Counted from the first letter of the stretch, positions 37,437-46,796 are shown. The stretch is DNA of 64,000 bases from Agromyces cavernae (GCF_021044935.1 NZ_JAJNMP010000002.1:434001-498000), one strand, 5' to 3'. The notes: generated from the sequence alone by a model not told the origin. A program made the numbers and translations.

Positions 37437-38456
37437 CTACCTCGCCGAGGAGGTGGGACGGCTCGGGCTTGTGGCCGCCGTCTCGCCATGGGGATCGTTC
37501 TCGCCCTCGACGCCATCGTCGAGAGAGTCAGAGTCGGACTCGATTTCGTCCGATTCTACCTCAGCGTCGGGTTCCTTCCATTCACGTCCGGGAATGTAGG
37601 GGCTGGGCTCGTCGCCGGTGTGCCGGCGACGCTGCACGAGGTAGATCACGATACCGAGCACGACCGCGGCGAAGGAGGCCCAGACGTTCACGCGGATACC
37701 CAGGAACATCTCACTCGGGTCGAGGCGGATGGATTCGAAGAAGGAGCGGCCCAGCCCATACCAGATGAGGTACACCGCGAAGGCTTTGCCCCACCGGAGG
37801 TTGATGCGGCGCTCGAGCAACACGATCACCGCGGCCCCGGCGAGATTCCAGATCAACTCGTAGAGGAACGTGGGGTGGAACAGGGTGCCTTCGGCGAGAC
37901 CGGCCGGGAACGCGATGTTGTCGGACGGGATCTCGAGACCCCACGGCAGGTCGGTCGGCGAGCCGAACAGTTCGTGGTTGAACCAGTTGCCGAGTCGGCC
38001 GACGGCCTGGGCGACCAGCAGGCCGGGAGCGAGCGCGTCGGCGAACGACCAGAAGCGCAGTCCGGTGAACCTGCAGCCGATGATGACACCGATGGCGCCG
38101 CCGATGAGCGCGCCGTAGATGGCGTTGCCGCCCTCCCAGATGTTCCAGATGGCACCGGGCTGGAAGGGATTCCAGACATTGGCGCCCTCGAAGAAGTAGT
38201 CGTCGGGATGCGTGAGCACGTGGTAGAGCCGCGCGCCGATGATGCCGAGCGGCACTGCCCACAGGGCGACGTCGAGCACCACGCCCGGCTCGGCGCCGCG
38301 CTTGGTCAGGCGACGCGACGTGATGATGACCGCGAGGATGATGCCCACGAGGATGCAGAGCGCGTAGGTCTGAATCGTGAGGACACCCCACGGCACGGGG
38401 ATTTCGAGGGCACGCCACTCGGGGCCGGGACTCGGGATGCTGAACGGGGCGATCAC
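37437..38456 (-). CDS. lgt: Prolipoprotein diacylglyceryl transferase
   Basis: Lgt attaches diacylglycerol to the lipobox cysteine of prolipoproteins in the cytoplasmic membrane. The 339-residue protein has about seven hydrophobic segments, the Lgt signature region VGRLGNWFNHELFGSPTDLPWGL near residue 135, HPTFLYELIWN near residue 185 and LIWYGLGRSFFESIRLDP near residue 225. The last 65 residues form a cytosolic tail with a strongly acidic patch (EWKEPDAEVESDEIESDSDSLDDGVEGENDP), longer than in E. coli Lgt. The start is a GTG. It lies downstream of trpA, as in many Actinobacteria, after a hairpin. Confidence 0.95.
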   Translation of the reverse strand: MIAPFSIPSPGPEWRALEIPVPWGVLTIQTYALCILVGIILAVIITSRRLTKRGAEPGVVLDVALWAVPLGIIGARLYHVLTHPDDYFFEGANVWNPFQPGAIWNIWEGGNAIYGALIGGAIGVIIGCRFTGLRFWSFADALAPGLLVAQAVGRLGNWFNHELFGSPTDLPWGLEIPSDNIAFPAGLAEGTLFHPTFLYELIWNLAGAAVIVLLERRINLRWGKAFAVYLIWYGLGRSFFESIRLDPSEMFLGIRVNVWASFAAVVLGIVIYLVQRRRHTGDEPSPYIPGREWKEPDAEVESDEIESDSDSLDDGVEGENDPHGETAATSPSRPTSSAR

Positions 38457-38484
38457 TCGGCTTCTTGCCTTTCCTCGTGCGACG

Positions 38485-38503
38485 TCTGGCCGTGAAGGCC
38501 AGA
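38485..38503 (-). terminator. Hairpin between trpA and lgt
   Basis: A seven-base perfect stem (TCTGGCC/GGCCAGA) with a five-base loop starts about 12 bases after the trpA stop and lies 29 bases before the lgt start. It may end or weaken transcription from the trp genes. Confidence 0.5.
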
Positions 38504-38514
38504 GTCAGCGTACT

Positions 38515-39300
38515 TCACTCGCGCCGCGCGCCGCGCGCCAGCTCCGCGGCGAGCTCGCCGACGGCGGCGACGCCACCCTCGGCCAGGGCCTTCACGAGCG
38601 CGGAACCGACGATCGCACCGTCGGCGTACTCGAGCACCTCGGCGACCTGGGCGGCCGTCGAGATGCCGAGCCCGACGCAGCTGGCCGGCGATCCGACCGC
38701 GGCGAGGCGCGCGACGAGCGTGCGCGCCGCCTCGTCGACGTCGCTGCGAGCGCCGGTGATTCCCATGGTCGAGACCGTGTAGACGAAACCGCGGCTCGAC
38801 TCGACGGCGAGCTTGAGGCGTGCGTCGCTCGAGGTCGGGGCTGCGAGGAAGACGCGGTCGAGCCCGGTGCGCTCTGACGCCGCGATCCAGTCGGCGGCCT
38901 CGTCGGGGATCAGGTCGGGCGTGATGAGGCCCGCGCCGCCCGCCGCGGCCAGGTCGTCGGCGAACCGGTCGATGCCGTACTGCACCACGGGATTCCAGTA
39001 GGTCATGATGAGTACCGGCGCGTCGACGCGCTCGGTGATGCGACGTACCGCCTCGAAGCCGTCGGCGAGCCGGAATCCGCCTGCGAGCGCCTGCTGCGTG
39101 GCCGCCTGGATGACGGTGCCGTCCATCACCGGGTCGGAGTACGGCAGGCCGAGTTCGAGCACGTCGACGCCGTTCTCGACGATGGCGACCGCCGCGTCGA
39201 CGCTCTCGTCGAGGCTGGGGAATCCGACCGGCAGGTACCCGATGAGGGCACCGGATGCCTCGTCGTTGCGCCGCGCGATGACCGGCCCCACCGTTCTCAT
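38515..39300 (-). CDS. trpA: Tryptophan synthase alpha chain
   Basis: TrpA cleaves indole-3-glycerol phosphate to indole, which is channelled to TrpB. The 261-residue TIM-barrel protein has the catalytic Glu in [16 protein letters not shown] near residue 50, with the Asp in the same segment, [15 protein letters not shown] near residue 105, and the phosphate-binding loop [12 protein letters not shown]. The frame is open upstream within trpB, but the ATG at 39300 overlaps the trpB stop in an ATGA arrangement and gives the family N-terminus. It is the last trp gene of the cluster. Confidence 0.97.
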   Translation of the reverse strand: MRTVGPVIARRNDEASGALIGYLPVGFPSLDESVDAAVAIVENGVDVLELGLPYSDPVMDGTVIQAATQQALAGGFRLADGFEAVRRITERVDAPVLIMTYWNPVVQYGIDRFADDLAAAGGAGLITPDLIPDEAADWIAASERTGLDRVFLAAPTSSDARLKLAVESSRGFVYTVSTMGITGARSDVDEAARTLVARLAAVGSPASCVGLGISTAAQVAEVLEYADGAIVGSALVKALAEGGVAAVGELAAELARGARRE

Positions 39301-40505
39301 TCGCCCGCCTCCTGATCGTAGAGGCCGAAGTACGTCGCAGCCGTCTCCATGTCCTTGTCGCCGCGGCCCGAGAGGTTCACGAGGATCGTCGAGTCGGGGC
39401 CGAGCTCTCGCCCGAGTTCGAGGGCCCCCGCGAGGGCGTGCGCCGACTCGATCGCGGGGATGATGCCCTCGGTGCGGGTGAGCAGGCGAAGCGCCTGCAT
39501 CGCGGCGGCGTCGGTGACGGGTCGGTACTCGGCCCGTCCGATCGCGGCGAGCCACGAGTGCTCGGGACCGACGCCCGGGTAGTCCAGGCCCGCCGAGATC
39601 GAGTGCGATTCGATGGTCTGGCCGTCCTCATCCTGGAGGAGGTAGCTGCGGGCGCCGTGCAGCACGCCCGGGCGCCCCTTGGTGATGGTCGCCGCGTGCC
39701 GTTCGGTGTCGACGCCCTCACCGCCCGCCTCGAAGCCGTAGAGGCCGACCTCGGCGTCGTCGAGGAACGCGTGGAAGATGCCGATCGCATTCGAACCGCC
39801 GCCGACGCACGCGGCCACCGCTGTGGGCAGGCCACCGGTCAGCTCGAGTACCTGTGCCCTGGCCTCCTCGCCGATGACCTTCTGGAAATCGCGCACCATC
39901 TCGGGGAACGGGTGCGGACCGGCGACCGTGCCGAAGATGTAGTTCGTCGTCTCGACGTTGGTGACCCAGTCGCGCATCGCCTCGTTGATCGCGTCTTTCA
40001 GCGTGCGAGATCCGGCCTTCACCGCGATGACCTCGGCGCCGAGCAGACGCATGCGCGCGACGTTGAGCGCCTGACGCTCGGTGTCGACCTCGCCCATGTA
40101 CACGGTGCACTCGAGCCCGAACAGTGCAGCGGCCGTCGCCGTTGCGACGCCGTGCTGCCCTGCGCCGGTCTCGGCGATGACGCGCGACTTGCCGATGCGC
40201 TTGGTCAGCAGCGCCTGCCCGAGCACGTTGTTGATCTTGTGCGAGCCCGTGTGATTGAGGTCTTCGCGCTTCAGGATGATGCGAGCCCCGCCCGCGTGCG
40301 ACGCGAAGCGAGGCACCTCGGTGACGATCGACGGACGGCCGGTGTAGCTGCGCCCGAGTTCGGCGAGCTCGGCACCGAAGGCCGGGTCGAGCTTGGCCAG
40401 ATCGTAGGCCTCGCCGAGCTCATCGAGGGCGGCAACGAGGGATTCGGGCACGAAACGCCCGCCGAAGTCGCCGAAGTACGGACCGGTCTGCGCTCTGAGC
40501 GCCAT
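39297..40505 (-). CDS. trpB: Tryptophan synthase beta chain
   Basis: TrpB condenses indole with serine to make tryptophan, using pyridoxal phosphate. The 402-residue protein has the N-terminal [18 protein letters not shown], the cofactor Lys in [18 protein letters not shown] near residue 92, [21 protein letters not shown] near residue 115, and the phosphate-binding GGGSNAIG near residue 235. The ATG at 40505 lies one base after the trpC stop, which indicates tight coupling. The order trpC-trpB-trpA is standard. trpD and trpG are not in this window. Confidence 0.98.
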   Translation of the reverse strand: MALRAQTGPYFGDFGGRFVPESLVAALDELGEAYDLAKLDPAFGAELAELGRSYTGRPSIVTEVPRFASHAGGARIILKREDLNHTGSHKINNVLGQALLTKRIGKSRVIAETGAGQHGVATATAAALFGLECTVYMGEVDTERQALNVARMRLLGAEVIAVKAGSRTLKDAINEAMRDWVTNVETTNYIFGTVAGPHPFPEMVRDFQKVIGEEARAQVLELTGGLPTAVAACVGGGSNAIGIFHAFLDDAEVGLYGFEAGGEGVDTERHAATITKGRPGVLHGARSYLLQDEDGQTIESHSISAGLDYPGVGPEHSWLAAIGRAEYRPVTDAAAMQALRLLTRTEGIIPAIESAHALAGALELGRELGPDSTILVNLSGRGDKDMETAATYFGLYDQEAGE

Positions 40506-40506
40506 G

Positions 40507-41277
40507 TCACACCGCCAGGAAAGCTGAGAGGTTTGCGATGGGGTCGCCCGTGACGAGCGCCTCGCCGACGAGCACCACGTCGGCGCCCGACGCGCGATAG
40601 TGTGCGACGTCGGCCGGCGTGAGCACTGCGGACTCCGCGACGCGGACGGCGCCGTCGGGGAACCGGTCGGCGAGTCGCCCGAAGAGGTCGCGGTCGAGCT
40701 CGAAGGTCGACAGGTCGCGCGCATTGACGCCGATGAGCTGCGCGCCGAGTGCGGCCGCACGCTCGAGTTCGTCGGCGGAGTGCGTCTCGATGAGCGGGGT
40801 CATGCCGAGCGCGACGACGAGGTCGTACAGTTCGCGCAGGGTCTGATCATCGAGCGCCGCGACGATGAGCAGCACGAGGTCGGCGCCCGCCGCGCGTGCC
40901 TCGAAGACCTGGTAGGGCGTCGCGATGAAGTCCTTGCGCAGCACCGGCAGCGCCACCGCGGCACGAACGGCCTCGAGGTCGGCGAGCGATCCACCGAACT
41001 TGCGGCCCTCGGTGAGTACGCTGACCGCACTCGCGCCGCCGAGTTCATAGCTGCGGGCGAGCGCCGCCGGGTCGGCGATCTGCGCGAGTGCGCCGCGTGA
41101 CGGGCTCGAGCGCTTGATCTCGGCGATGATCTTGACGTGCGTCGCCGGCCGCAGGGCAGTGAGCGCGTCGAGTGCGGGCGAGCGGTCGAGCGCCGCGGCC
41201 TCGACCTCGGCGAGCGGTCTCGTCTCGCGGCGCACGAGTGCGTCGGCGACGGAGTTCGCCGTCAGGTCGGCGAGCAC
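40507..41277 (-). CDS. trpC: Indole-3-glycerol-phosphate synthase
   Basis: TrpC closes the indole ring from carboxyphenylaminodeoxyribulose phosphate. The 256-residue protein is the monofunctional form, with no fused TrpF. Family segments are [17 protein letters not shown] near residue 52 with a catalytic Lys, [20 protein letters not shown] near residue 82, [26 protein letters not shown] near residue 108 and [14 protein letters not shown] near residue 178. The GTG start directly abuts the stop of the upstream small membrane protein gene. Confidence 0.97.
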   Translation of the reverse strand: MLADLTANSVADALVRRETRPLAEVEAAALDRSPALDALTALRPATHVKIIAEIKRSSPSRGALAQIADPAALARSYELGGASAVSVLTEGRKFGGSLADLEAVRAAVALPVLRKDFIATPYQVFEARAAGADLVLLIVAALDDQTLRELYDLVVALGMTPLIETHSADELERAAALGAQLIGVNARDLSTFELDRDLFGRLADRFPDGAVRVAESAVLTPADVAHYRASGADVVLVGEALVTGDPIANLSAFLAV

Positions 41278-41508
41278 TCAGTGAGCCTTCTCGGCGACCT
41301 TCGAGCCGCCGACGCCGTAGCCGGCACGCGCCAGCACCCAACCCACGAGGGCACCGACGAGGAGGAGCCCGGCCGACGCCCACACGAGCCACTGCGTGTC
41401 GAAGAAGAACGCGATCGTACCGATCGTGAAGGCCACGAGCATGATCGTGACGGCGGTCCATGCCGCGGGCGAGTGTCCGTGGCCGGGATCTGCGGTCTCA
41501 ATGCTCAT
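41278..41508 (-). CDS. HGxxPAAW-motif small membrane protein
   Basis: The 76-residue protein has two transmembrane helices (about residues 16-35 and 40-60) and the N-terminal signature HGHSPAAW, which defines an actinobacterial family of unknown function that sits beside trp genes. GAAGGAG lies four bases before the ATG, and the stop abuts the trpC start. The C-terminal tail RAGYGVGGSKVAEKAH is polar. Position suggests a link to tryptophan synthesis or a membrane partner of its neighbour at 41545-42261, but no function is proven. A TAGACT -10 element sits 34 bases upstream. Confidence 0.88.
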   Translation of the reverse strand: MSIETADPGHGHSPAAWTAVTIMLVAFTIGTIAFFFDTQWLVWASAGLLLVGALVGWVLARAGYGVGGSKVAEKAH

Positions 41509-41541
41509 GATGCTCCTTCGTGCGCGGGGGTTTCGCCCGCA

Positions 41542-41547
41542 AGTCTA
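41542..41547 (-). promoter_or_regulatory. Possible internal trp promoter -10 (TAGACT)
   Basis: TAGACT on the minus strand overlaps the stop codon of the gene at 41545-42261 and would start transcription about 27 bases before the HGxxPAAW gene. It could drive trpC-trpB-trpA separately from trpE. Confidence 0.4.
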
Positions 41548-42261
41548 GCGGTTCGGTCGGGTCGGCCCGGTGCCATCGGCCGGCCCGGCACCATCGCCCG
41601 GCCGGGCACCATCGCCTGATTCGGTGTCATGGCCCGATTCGATGTTGTCGGTCGGGTCGTCGCCGCGGCTGAGCTCGTCCCAGTCGTCGATGGCGCGGTC
41701 GGAGGCCGGCAGGGCGGGCTCGCCCGGCCTGTGCTCCTCGAGGCGCGCGCCGCGGTAGCGGCGCGACGACGCCGGCCAGCGCGTTCCGGTCGCGAGCACG
41801 AGCACGCCGGCGAGGATCAGGACCGCCCCCGCGATGACCGCAGCCGCCGGCCAGAAGGTGGGCGTGACGCCCGCCACGAGCGCCGCGGTCGGCTCGGAAC
41901 CGGCCACCCCGGTGGCATCCGTCACTGCAGGCGAGACCGCCGTCACCGGATCGCCGATCGCGACAACGGCGGCGAGCACGATCGAGCCGCCGAGCAGCAC
42001 CTCGAGGACGCCGAGGATGATGCGGATGCCCGGTCCTGCGATCGCGAGGGCGGCCACGAGGGCGAGCCCGGCGAGTCCGAGGGCCGCGAGCGCCGGTGAC
42101 GCGATGCTGCCGAGGACCGCGATGGCGTCGCCGGATGCCGCGCCGCCGGCACTGCTCACGAGCACGAGGTCGTACCAGGTCTGGCTCCATGAGAGCAGCG
42201 CGAGCCCCGCCCCGACGACTGTGGCGAGGATCGCGGGCAGCTTCATGCGATCGGCGCTCAC
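41545..42261 (-). CDS. Trp biosynthesis-associated membrane protein
   Basis: The 238-residue protein matches the conserved actinobacterial family found next to trpE (tryptophan-associated transmembrane protein, PF09534 type). It has four hydrophobic helices at about 8-25, 48-70, 75-100 and 125-150, the segment LLSWSQTWYDLVL after the first helix, and a long charged cytosolic C-terminal tail rich in Arg, Glu, Asp and Gly with PGDGAGPADGTGP repeats at the end. The GTG start at 42261 overlaps the trpE stop. A later ATG at residue 6 is possible. The biochemical role is unknown. Confidence 0.88.
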   Translation of the reverse strand: MSADRMKLPAILATVVGAGLALLSWSQTWYDLVLVSSAGGAASGDAIAVLGSIASPALAALGLAGLALVAALAIAGPGIRIILGVLEVLLGGSIVLAAVVAIGDPVTAVSPAVTDATGVAGSEPTAALVAGVTPTFWPAAAVIAGAVLILAGVLVLATGTRWPASSRRYRGARLEEHRPGEPALPASDRAIDDWDELSRGDDPTDNIESGHDTESGDGARPGDGAGPADGTGPTRPNR

Positions 42262-43784
42262 GACGGGATCCGTCGCATCGCGTTCGCGACGGCGACCGCA
42301 CGCAGCGGCGCAGCGGCCTTGTTGCGGGACTCCTCGAACTCGGAGTCGGCGTCGGAGTCGGCGACGAGCCCGGCCCCGGCCTGTACGTGGGCGACGCCGT
42401 CGGCGATCGTCGCCGTGCGGATCGCGATCGCGAGGTCGGCGTCGCCGCCGAAGCCGAAGTAGCCGACGACTCCCCCGTAGAGCCCGCGCTGCGCCGGCTC
42501 GAGGTCGTCGATGATCTCGAGCGCGCGCGGCTTCGGCGCTCCGGAGAGCGTGCCGGCCGGGAACGTCGCACGGAACACCTCGACTGCGTTCGTGCCGGGT
42601 GCGAGGTCGCCCTCGACCGACGAGACGAGGTGCATGATGTGGCTGAACCGCTCGACGCGCATGAACTCCGTCACCTCGACCGATCCCGCGGCGCAGACCT
42701 TGGCGAGGTCGTTGCGGGCGAGGTCGACGAGCATCAGGTGCTCGGCCTGTTCCTTGGGGTCGGCGATGAGCTCGGCCTCGAGATCGGCGTCCTCTTCAGG
42801 CGTCGCACCGCGCGGCTTCGACCCCGCGATCGGATGCGTGAACACGCGCCCGCCCTGCACCTTGACGAGCGCTTCGGGCGAGGAGCCCACGATCCAGTAC
42901 GGCTCCCCCGCGACATCCTCGAGGTGCACGAAGTACATGTACGGGCTCGGGTTGAGGCTGCGCAGCACGCGATACACGTCGAGCGGGTTCGCCGTGACCT
43001 CGTGCTCGAACCGCTGGGAGATGACCACTTGGAACACGTCGCCGTCGTGGATGTGCAGCTTCGAGCGGTCGACGGCCCCGAGGAAGTCGTCGCGTTCGGT
43101 GCGGTGCCGTGGATCGGCGGCGCGCGACAGGTCGATGTCGGCGAGCCACGCCTCGGCCGGCTTCGCAAGGCCCTGCTGCATGCGATCGAGCCGGGCCTGC
43201 GCGCCCTGCCAGAGGACGTCGGCCGGCGCTCCGGCGTCGTTGAGCACCGATGCGATGAGCTGCACGGTACCCGTGCGGTGGTCGATGACGACGAGTTCGG
43301 CGACGAACGAGAACGCCTGGCCGGGGATCCTCGACTCGGCGGGCGGCCGGTTCGGCAGGTGCTCGATCTGCCGGACCGCCTCCCAGCCGATGAATCCCAC
43401 GAGCCCGCCCGTGAGCGGCGGCGCACCCGGAACGTCTTCGGTGCGCCAGCGCTCGAACATCGCCTCGAGGGCCCTCAGCGGGGGCAGACCGGCCGCGTCA
43501 CCCAGTGCCCGCTCCGCGTCGAGGCCGTAGTCGAGCCACTCGACCCGCTCGTCGGCCTCGGTGATGACGCCGTATGACGAGACGCCCACGAACGAGTACC
43601 GCGACCAGATGCCGCCCTGTTCGGCCGACTCGAGCAGGAACGTTCCCGGGCGCCCGTCGGCGAGCTTGCGGTAGATGCCCACGGGCGTCTCGCCGTCGGC
43701 GAACAGCTCGCGCACGACGGGCACGACGCGGCGCCCCGTGAGCAGTCGGGTGAATTCGTCGAACGTGGTCGTGGCAACGGCCAA
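42258..43784 (-). CDS. trpE: Anthranilate synthase component I
   Basis: TrpE makes anthranilate from chorismate, with ammonia from the TrpG subunit, which is not in this window. The 508-residue protein has the N-terminal feedback region (LLESAEQGGIWSRYSFVG, the likely tryptophan site) and the chorismate-binding core: SPSPYMYFVHL near residue 285, GSKPRGATPEEDADLEAEL near residue 335, DLARNDLAKVCAAGSVEV and FPAGTLSGAPKPRALEII near residue 430. The start is a TTG at 43784 with GGAGAG upstream. It follows hisI after 16 bases, so no room exists for a trp leader peptide. Confidence 0.96.
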   Translation of the reverse strand: MAVATTTFDEFTRLLTGRRVVPVVRELFADGETPVGIYRKLADGRPGTFLLESAEQGGIWSRYSFVGVSSYGVITEADERVEWLDYGLDAERALGDAAGLPPLRALEAMFERWRTEDVPGAPPLTGGLVGFIGWEAVRQIEHLPNRPPAESRIPGQAFSFVAELVVIDHRTGTVQLIASVLNDAGAPADVLWQGAQARLDRMQQGLAKPAEAWLADIDLSRAADPRHRTERDDFLGAVDRSKLHIHDGDVFQVVISQRFEHEVTANPLDVYRVLRSLNPSPYMYFVHLEDVAGEPYWIVGSSPEALVKVQGGRVFTHPIAGSKPRGATPEEDADLEAELIADPKEQAEHLMLVDLARNDLAKVCAAGSVEVTEFMRVERFSHIMHLVSSVEGDLAPGTNAVEVFRATFPAGTLSGAPKPRALEIIDDLEPAQRGLYGGVVGYFGFGGDADLAIAIRTATIADGVAHVQAGAGLVADSDADSEFEESRNKAAAPLRAVAVANAMRRIPS

Positions 43785-43800
43785 CGGTCTCTCCTCGTCG

Positions 43801-44178
43801 TCAGTCGGCGGGCGGGAAGCCCTGCACGACGTCGATCGGATCGCCGTCGAAGCAGGTGCGGGTACCGGTGTGGCAGGCGACGCCGATCTGCTCGACGCGT
43901 ACGAGGAGCGTATCGGCGTCGCAGTCGAGTGCGGCCGATCGCACGTACTGCGCGTGCCCCGACGTGTCGCCCTTGCGCCAGTACTCCTGCCGTGAGCGGG
44001 ACCAGAAGGTCACGCGCCCCTCGGTGAGCGTGCGGCGAAGGGCCTCTCGGTCCATCCATCCGAGCATGAGCATCTCGCCGGTGTCCCACTGCTGGATGAC
44101 CGCCGGCAGCAGTCCCTGGTCGTTGAACACGGCTCGCTCGACGGCCTCGGCTGCGGGCGAGGCTGCGGAGTTCGTCAT
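43801..44178 (-). CDS. hisI: Phosphoribosyl-AMP cyclohydrolase
   Basis: HisI opens the adenine ring of phosphoribosyl-AMP, the third step of histidine synthesis. The 125-residue protein is the monofunctional cyclohydrolase. It has [33 protein letters not shown] near residue 38 and the zinc-binding [26 protein letters not shown] with three cysteines near residue 85. The pyrophosphohydrolase hisE is separate, at 45846-46109. The frame is open upstream, but the ATG at 44178 overlaps the hisF stop. Confidence 0.97.
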   Translation of the reverse strand: MTNSAASPAAEAVERAVFNDQGLLPAVIQQWDTGEMLMLGWMDREALRRTLTEGRVTFWSRSRQEYWRKGDTSGHAQYVRSAALDCDADTLLVRVEQIGVACHTGTRTCFDGDPIDVVQGFPPAD

Positions 44179-44936
44179 CGCACGATCCTCCCATCGGCCG
44201 CCAGGGCGGCCTTCACCTCGCCGATGGTGATCTCGCCGTTGTGGAACACGGATGCCGCGAGCACGGCATCGGCGCCCGCAGCCACCGCCGGGGCGAAGTG
44301 CGCGACCGCGCCGGCACCGCCGGAGGCGATCACGGGCACCCGCGAGAGTTCGTGCATGAGCGAGGTGAGCTCGAGATCGAAGCCCGCCTTGGTGCCGTCG
44401 GCGTCGATCGAGTTCACGAGCAGCTCGCCCGCGCCGAGTTCGATGGCGCGCCGCGCCCACTCGAGGGCGTCGAGATCGGTCTCGGTGCGTCCGCCGTGCG
44501 TGGTCACGACGAAGCCCGATGTCGTGCGACCCGACCGCTTCACGTCGAGCGAGAGCACGAGCACCTGCGCGCCGAACCGGTCGGCGATCTCCGCGATGAG
44601 CGGCGGGCGGGCGATCGCGGCGCTGTTGACGCCGATCTTGTCGGCGCCGTGACCGAGCAGGCGCGCGACGTCTTCGGCGGAGCGGACGCCGCCGCCCACG
44701 GTGAGCGGGATGAAGACCTGCTCGGCGACGCGCTGCACCATGTCGTAGGTGGTCGAGCGGTCGTCGACGGTCGCCGTGACATCGAGGAACGTGAGTTCGT
44801 CGGCACCCTGATCGGAGTAGCGCGCGGCGAGCTCGACGGGGTCGCCCGCGTCACGCAGGTTCTGGAAGTTCACGCCCTTGACGACGCGACCTGCGGCGAC
44901 GTCGAGGCACGGGATCACACGGACGGCGAGTGACAT
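44175..44936 (-). CDS. hisF: Imidazole glycerol phosphate synthase subunit HisF
   Basis: HisF is the cyclase subunit that, with HisH, makes imidazole glycerol phosphate and AICAR. The 253-residue (beta/alpha)8 protein has the catalytic Asp in [18 protein letters not shown] near residue 11, [13 protein letters not shown] near residue 82 and the second catalytic Asp region in [21 protein letters not shown] near residue 176. It lies seven bases downstream of hisG and overlaps hisI. HisH and the other his genes are elsewhere. Confidence 0.97.
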   Translation of the reverse strand: MSLAVRVIPCLDVAAGRVVKGVNFQNLRDAGDPVELAARYSDQGADELTFLDVTATVDDRSTTYDMVQRVAEQVFIPLTVGGGVRSAEDVARLLGHGADKIGVNSAAIARPPLIAEIADRFGAQVLVLSLDVKRSGRTTSGFVVTTHGGRTETDLDALEWARRAIELGAGELLVNSIDADGTKAGFDLELTSLMHELSRVPVIASGGAGAVAHFAPAVAAGADAVLAASVFHNGEITIGEVKAALAADGRIVR

Positions 44937-44943
44937 GGCGTGC

Positions 44944-45801
44944 TCACAACCGCGCCGCGTGGATGGCGCTCACGAGGATCGCGCGGGCGCCCAGCGAGTA
45001 CAGCTCGTCCATGACGTGGTTCATGTCGACGCGCGGGATCATGACCCGCACCGCCACCCACGCCGGATCCTGCAGCGGCGAGACCGTCGGGGATTCGAAG
45101 CCGGGCGCCGCAGCGGTCGCGCGCTCGAGGTGCTCGACCGGGATGTCGTAGTCGAGCAGCACGTACTGGCGGGCCACGAGCACGCCCTGCAGGCGTCGTA
45201 CGAGCGTCGCGGTGCCGGGCTTGTCGATGCCCGAGCCGATGAGCACGCCCTCGGATTCGAGGATCACCGGTCCGAAGATCTCGAGGCCCGCCTTGCGGAG
45301 AGTGGACCCGGTCGAGACGACGTCGGCGACCGCGTCGGCAACGCCGAGGCGCACCGCCGACTCGACGGCGCCGTCGAGCTTCACGAGCTTGGACGGGGTC
45401 ACCCCGTGGCCGGCGAGGAAGTCGCCGACGAGGCCCGGGTAGCTCGTCGCCACCCGAACGCCCTCGAGGTCGGCGAGTTCCGAGAACGCTCCGGCGGGGC
45501 CGGCGAAGCGGAACGTCGAGTCGCCGAAGCCGAGCGGTGCGATCTCGGCGGCGTCGGAGCCGGAATCGAGGAGGAGGTCGCGGCCCGTGATGCCGACGTC
45601 GAGCGCGCCCGACCCGACGTACGTGGCGATGTCGCGCGGGCGCAGGTAGAAGAACTCGACGCCGTTCCTGGGGTCGGCGGTGTGCAGGTCGCGCGGGTCA
45701 CGGCGACCGGTGTACCCGGCCTCCCAGAGCATCTGCGCGGCGGTCTCGGCGAGCGAGCCCTTGTTGGGCACGGCGATTCGGAGTGTGGGCTGATTCGGCA
45801 T
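44944..45801 (-). CDS. hisG: ATP phosphoribosyltransferase (long form)
   Basis: HisG starts histidine synthesis by joining PRPP and ATP and is inhibited by histidine. The 285-residue protein is the long form: [18 protein letters not shown] at the N-terminus, GRDLLLDSG near residue 80, [19 protein letters not shown] near residue 160, and a C-terminal regulatory ACT-like domain (about 210-285, [28 protein letters not shown]). Two earlier ATGs would extend the protein, but the ATG at 45801 has GAAGG seven bases upstream and fits the family length. Confidence 0.95.
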   Translation of the reverse strand: MPNQPTLRIAVPNKGSLAETAAQMLWEAGYTGRRDPRDLHTADPRNGVEFFYLRPRDIATYVGSGALDVGITGRDLLLDSGSDAAEIAPLGFGDSTFRFAGPAGAFSELADLEGVRVATSYPGLVGDFLAGHGVTPSKLVKLDGAVESAVRLGVADAVADVVSTGSTLRKAGLEIFGPVILESEGVLIGSGIDKPGTATLVRRLQGVLVARQYVLLDYDIPVEHLERATAAAPGFESPTVSPLQDPAWVAVRVMIPRVDMNHVMDELYSLGARAILVSAIHAARL

Positions 45802-45845
45802 TTCGCGGCCTTCGTGTCGACTGGTCTGATCGGTCATGGACGTGA

Positions 45846-46109
45846 TCAGAGATGTCGGTACACGTCGGCGGGTGCGAGGCCCTTCGCGAGCATGAGCACC
45901 TGCAGGTGGTAGAGCAGCTGCGAGATCTCTTCGGCGGTCTCGTCGTCGCCCTGGTATTCGGCGGCCATCCACACCTCGGCCGCCTCTTCGACGATCTTCT
46001 TGCCGATGGCGTGCACTCCCGCGTCGAGCTCGCGCACGGTGCCGGAACCCTCGGGACGGGTGCGGGCCTTGTCGCTCAGCTCGACGAAGAGCTCGTCGAA
46101 TGTCTTCAC
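45846..46109 (-). CDS. hisE: Phosphoribosyl-ATP pyrophosphatase
   Basis: HisE removes pyrophosphate from phosphoribosyl-ATP, the second step of histidine synthesis. The 87-residue MazG-like protein has [17 protein letters not shown] and the metal-binding helix pair [38 protein letters not shown]. The GTG start lies six bases after a TAGCCT -10, so this is probably the head of a leaderless hisE-hisG transcript that may run into hisF, hisI and trpE. Confidence 0.96.
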   Translation of the reverse strand: MKTFDELFVELSDKARTRPEGSGTVRELDAGVHAIGKKIVEEAAEVWMAAEYQGDDETAEEISQLLYHLQVLMLAKGLAPADVYRHL

Positions 46110-46115
46110 CCGTCT

Positions 46116-46121
46116 AGGCTA
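46116..46121 (-). promoter_or_regulatory. -10 element (TAGCCT) of leaderless hisE, overlapping the rpe stop
   Basis: TAGCCT on the minus strand ends six bases before the hisE GTG. Its first three bases are the rpe stop codon TAG, so coding and promoter signals share bases. Confidence 0.6.
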
Positions 46122-46790
46122 CCGGTGCGAATGCGGGTGCGCCGCCGCGGCGTCGCGGAGCTCGGCGATGCGCTGTGCCGGGTCGTCGCCGTTGTAGACC
46201 GCGGATCCTGCCACGAAGGTGTTCGCACCGGCTTCGGCGGCGATGCCGATCGTCTCGGCGGTGATGCCGCCGTCGACCTGCAGCCACACGTCGAGCCCGG
46301 CATCCTGCACGGCGTCGGCGATGCGAGCGAGCTTGGACATCGTCTCGGGGATGAACGACTGGCCACCGAAGCCCGGCTCCACCGTCATCACGAGCACCTG
46401 GTCGAACTCGGGCAGGAGATCGAGGTAGGGCGTCGCATCGGTGCCCGGCTTGAGCGCGATGCCCGCCCGCGCCCCGATCTGGCGCAGCCGCCGTGCGAGG
46501 GCGACCGGCTCGCCCGCGGCTTCGGCGTGGAAGGTCACGGAGTGCGCGCCCGCCTCTGCGTAGCCCGGGCCCCACCGGTCGGGGTCTTCGATCATGAGGT
46601 GCACGTCGAGTGGGATGGGGCTCACCTGTGCCAGCCGCTGCACCATCGGCAGCCCGAACGTCAGGTTGGGCACGAAGTGGTTGTCCATGATGTCGACGTG
46701 CACGAGGTCAGCAGTCGAGATGCGCCCGAGCTCGCGCTCGAGGTTGGCGAAATCGGCAGCGAGGATGCTCGGGTTGATCCGCGTCGTCAT
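46119..46790 (-). CDS. rpe: Ribulose-phosphate 3-epimerase
   Basis: Rpe interconverts ribulose 5-phosphate and xylulose 5-phosphate in the pentose phosphate pathway. The 223-residue TIM-barrel protein has INPSILAADFANLERE at the N-terminus, VHVDIMDNHFVPNLTFG with metal ligands near residue 35, LDVHLMIEDPDRW, VMTVEPGFGGQSFIPETM near residue 138 and QVDGGITAETIG near residue 172. The ATG lies six bases after a TAGGCT -10, so a leaderless transcript is likely. The rpe-rsmB adjacency is common in Actinobacteria. Confidence 0.97.
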   Translation of the reverse strand: MTTRINPSILAADFANLERELGRISTADLVHVDIMDNHFVPNLTFGLPMVQRLAQVSPIPLDVHLMIEDPDRWGPGYAEAGAHSVTFHAEAAGEPVALARRLRQIGARAGIALKPGTDATPYLDLLPEFDQVLVMTVEPGFGGQSFIPETMSKLARIADAVQDAGLDVWLQVDGGITAETIGIAAEAGANTFVAGSAVYNGDDPAQRIAELRDAAAAHPHSHR

Positions 46791-46796
46791 GTCGTC

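Noticed and set aside
43785-43800. trp leader peptide or attenuator before trpE
   Set aside because: Only 16 bases lie between hisI and trpE, so there is no room for one.
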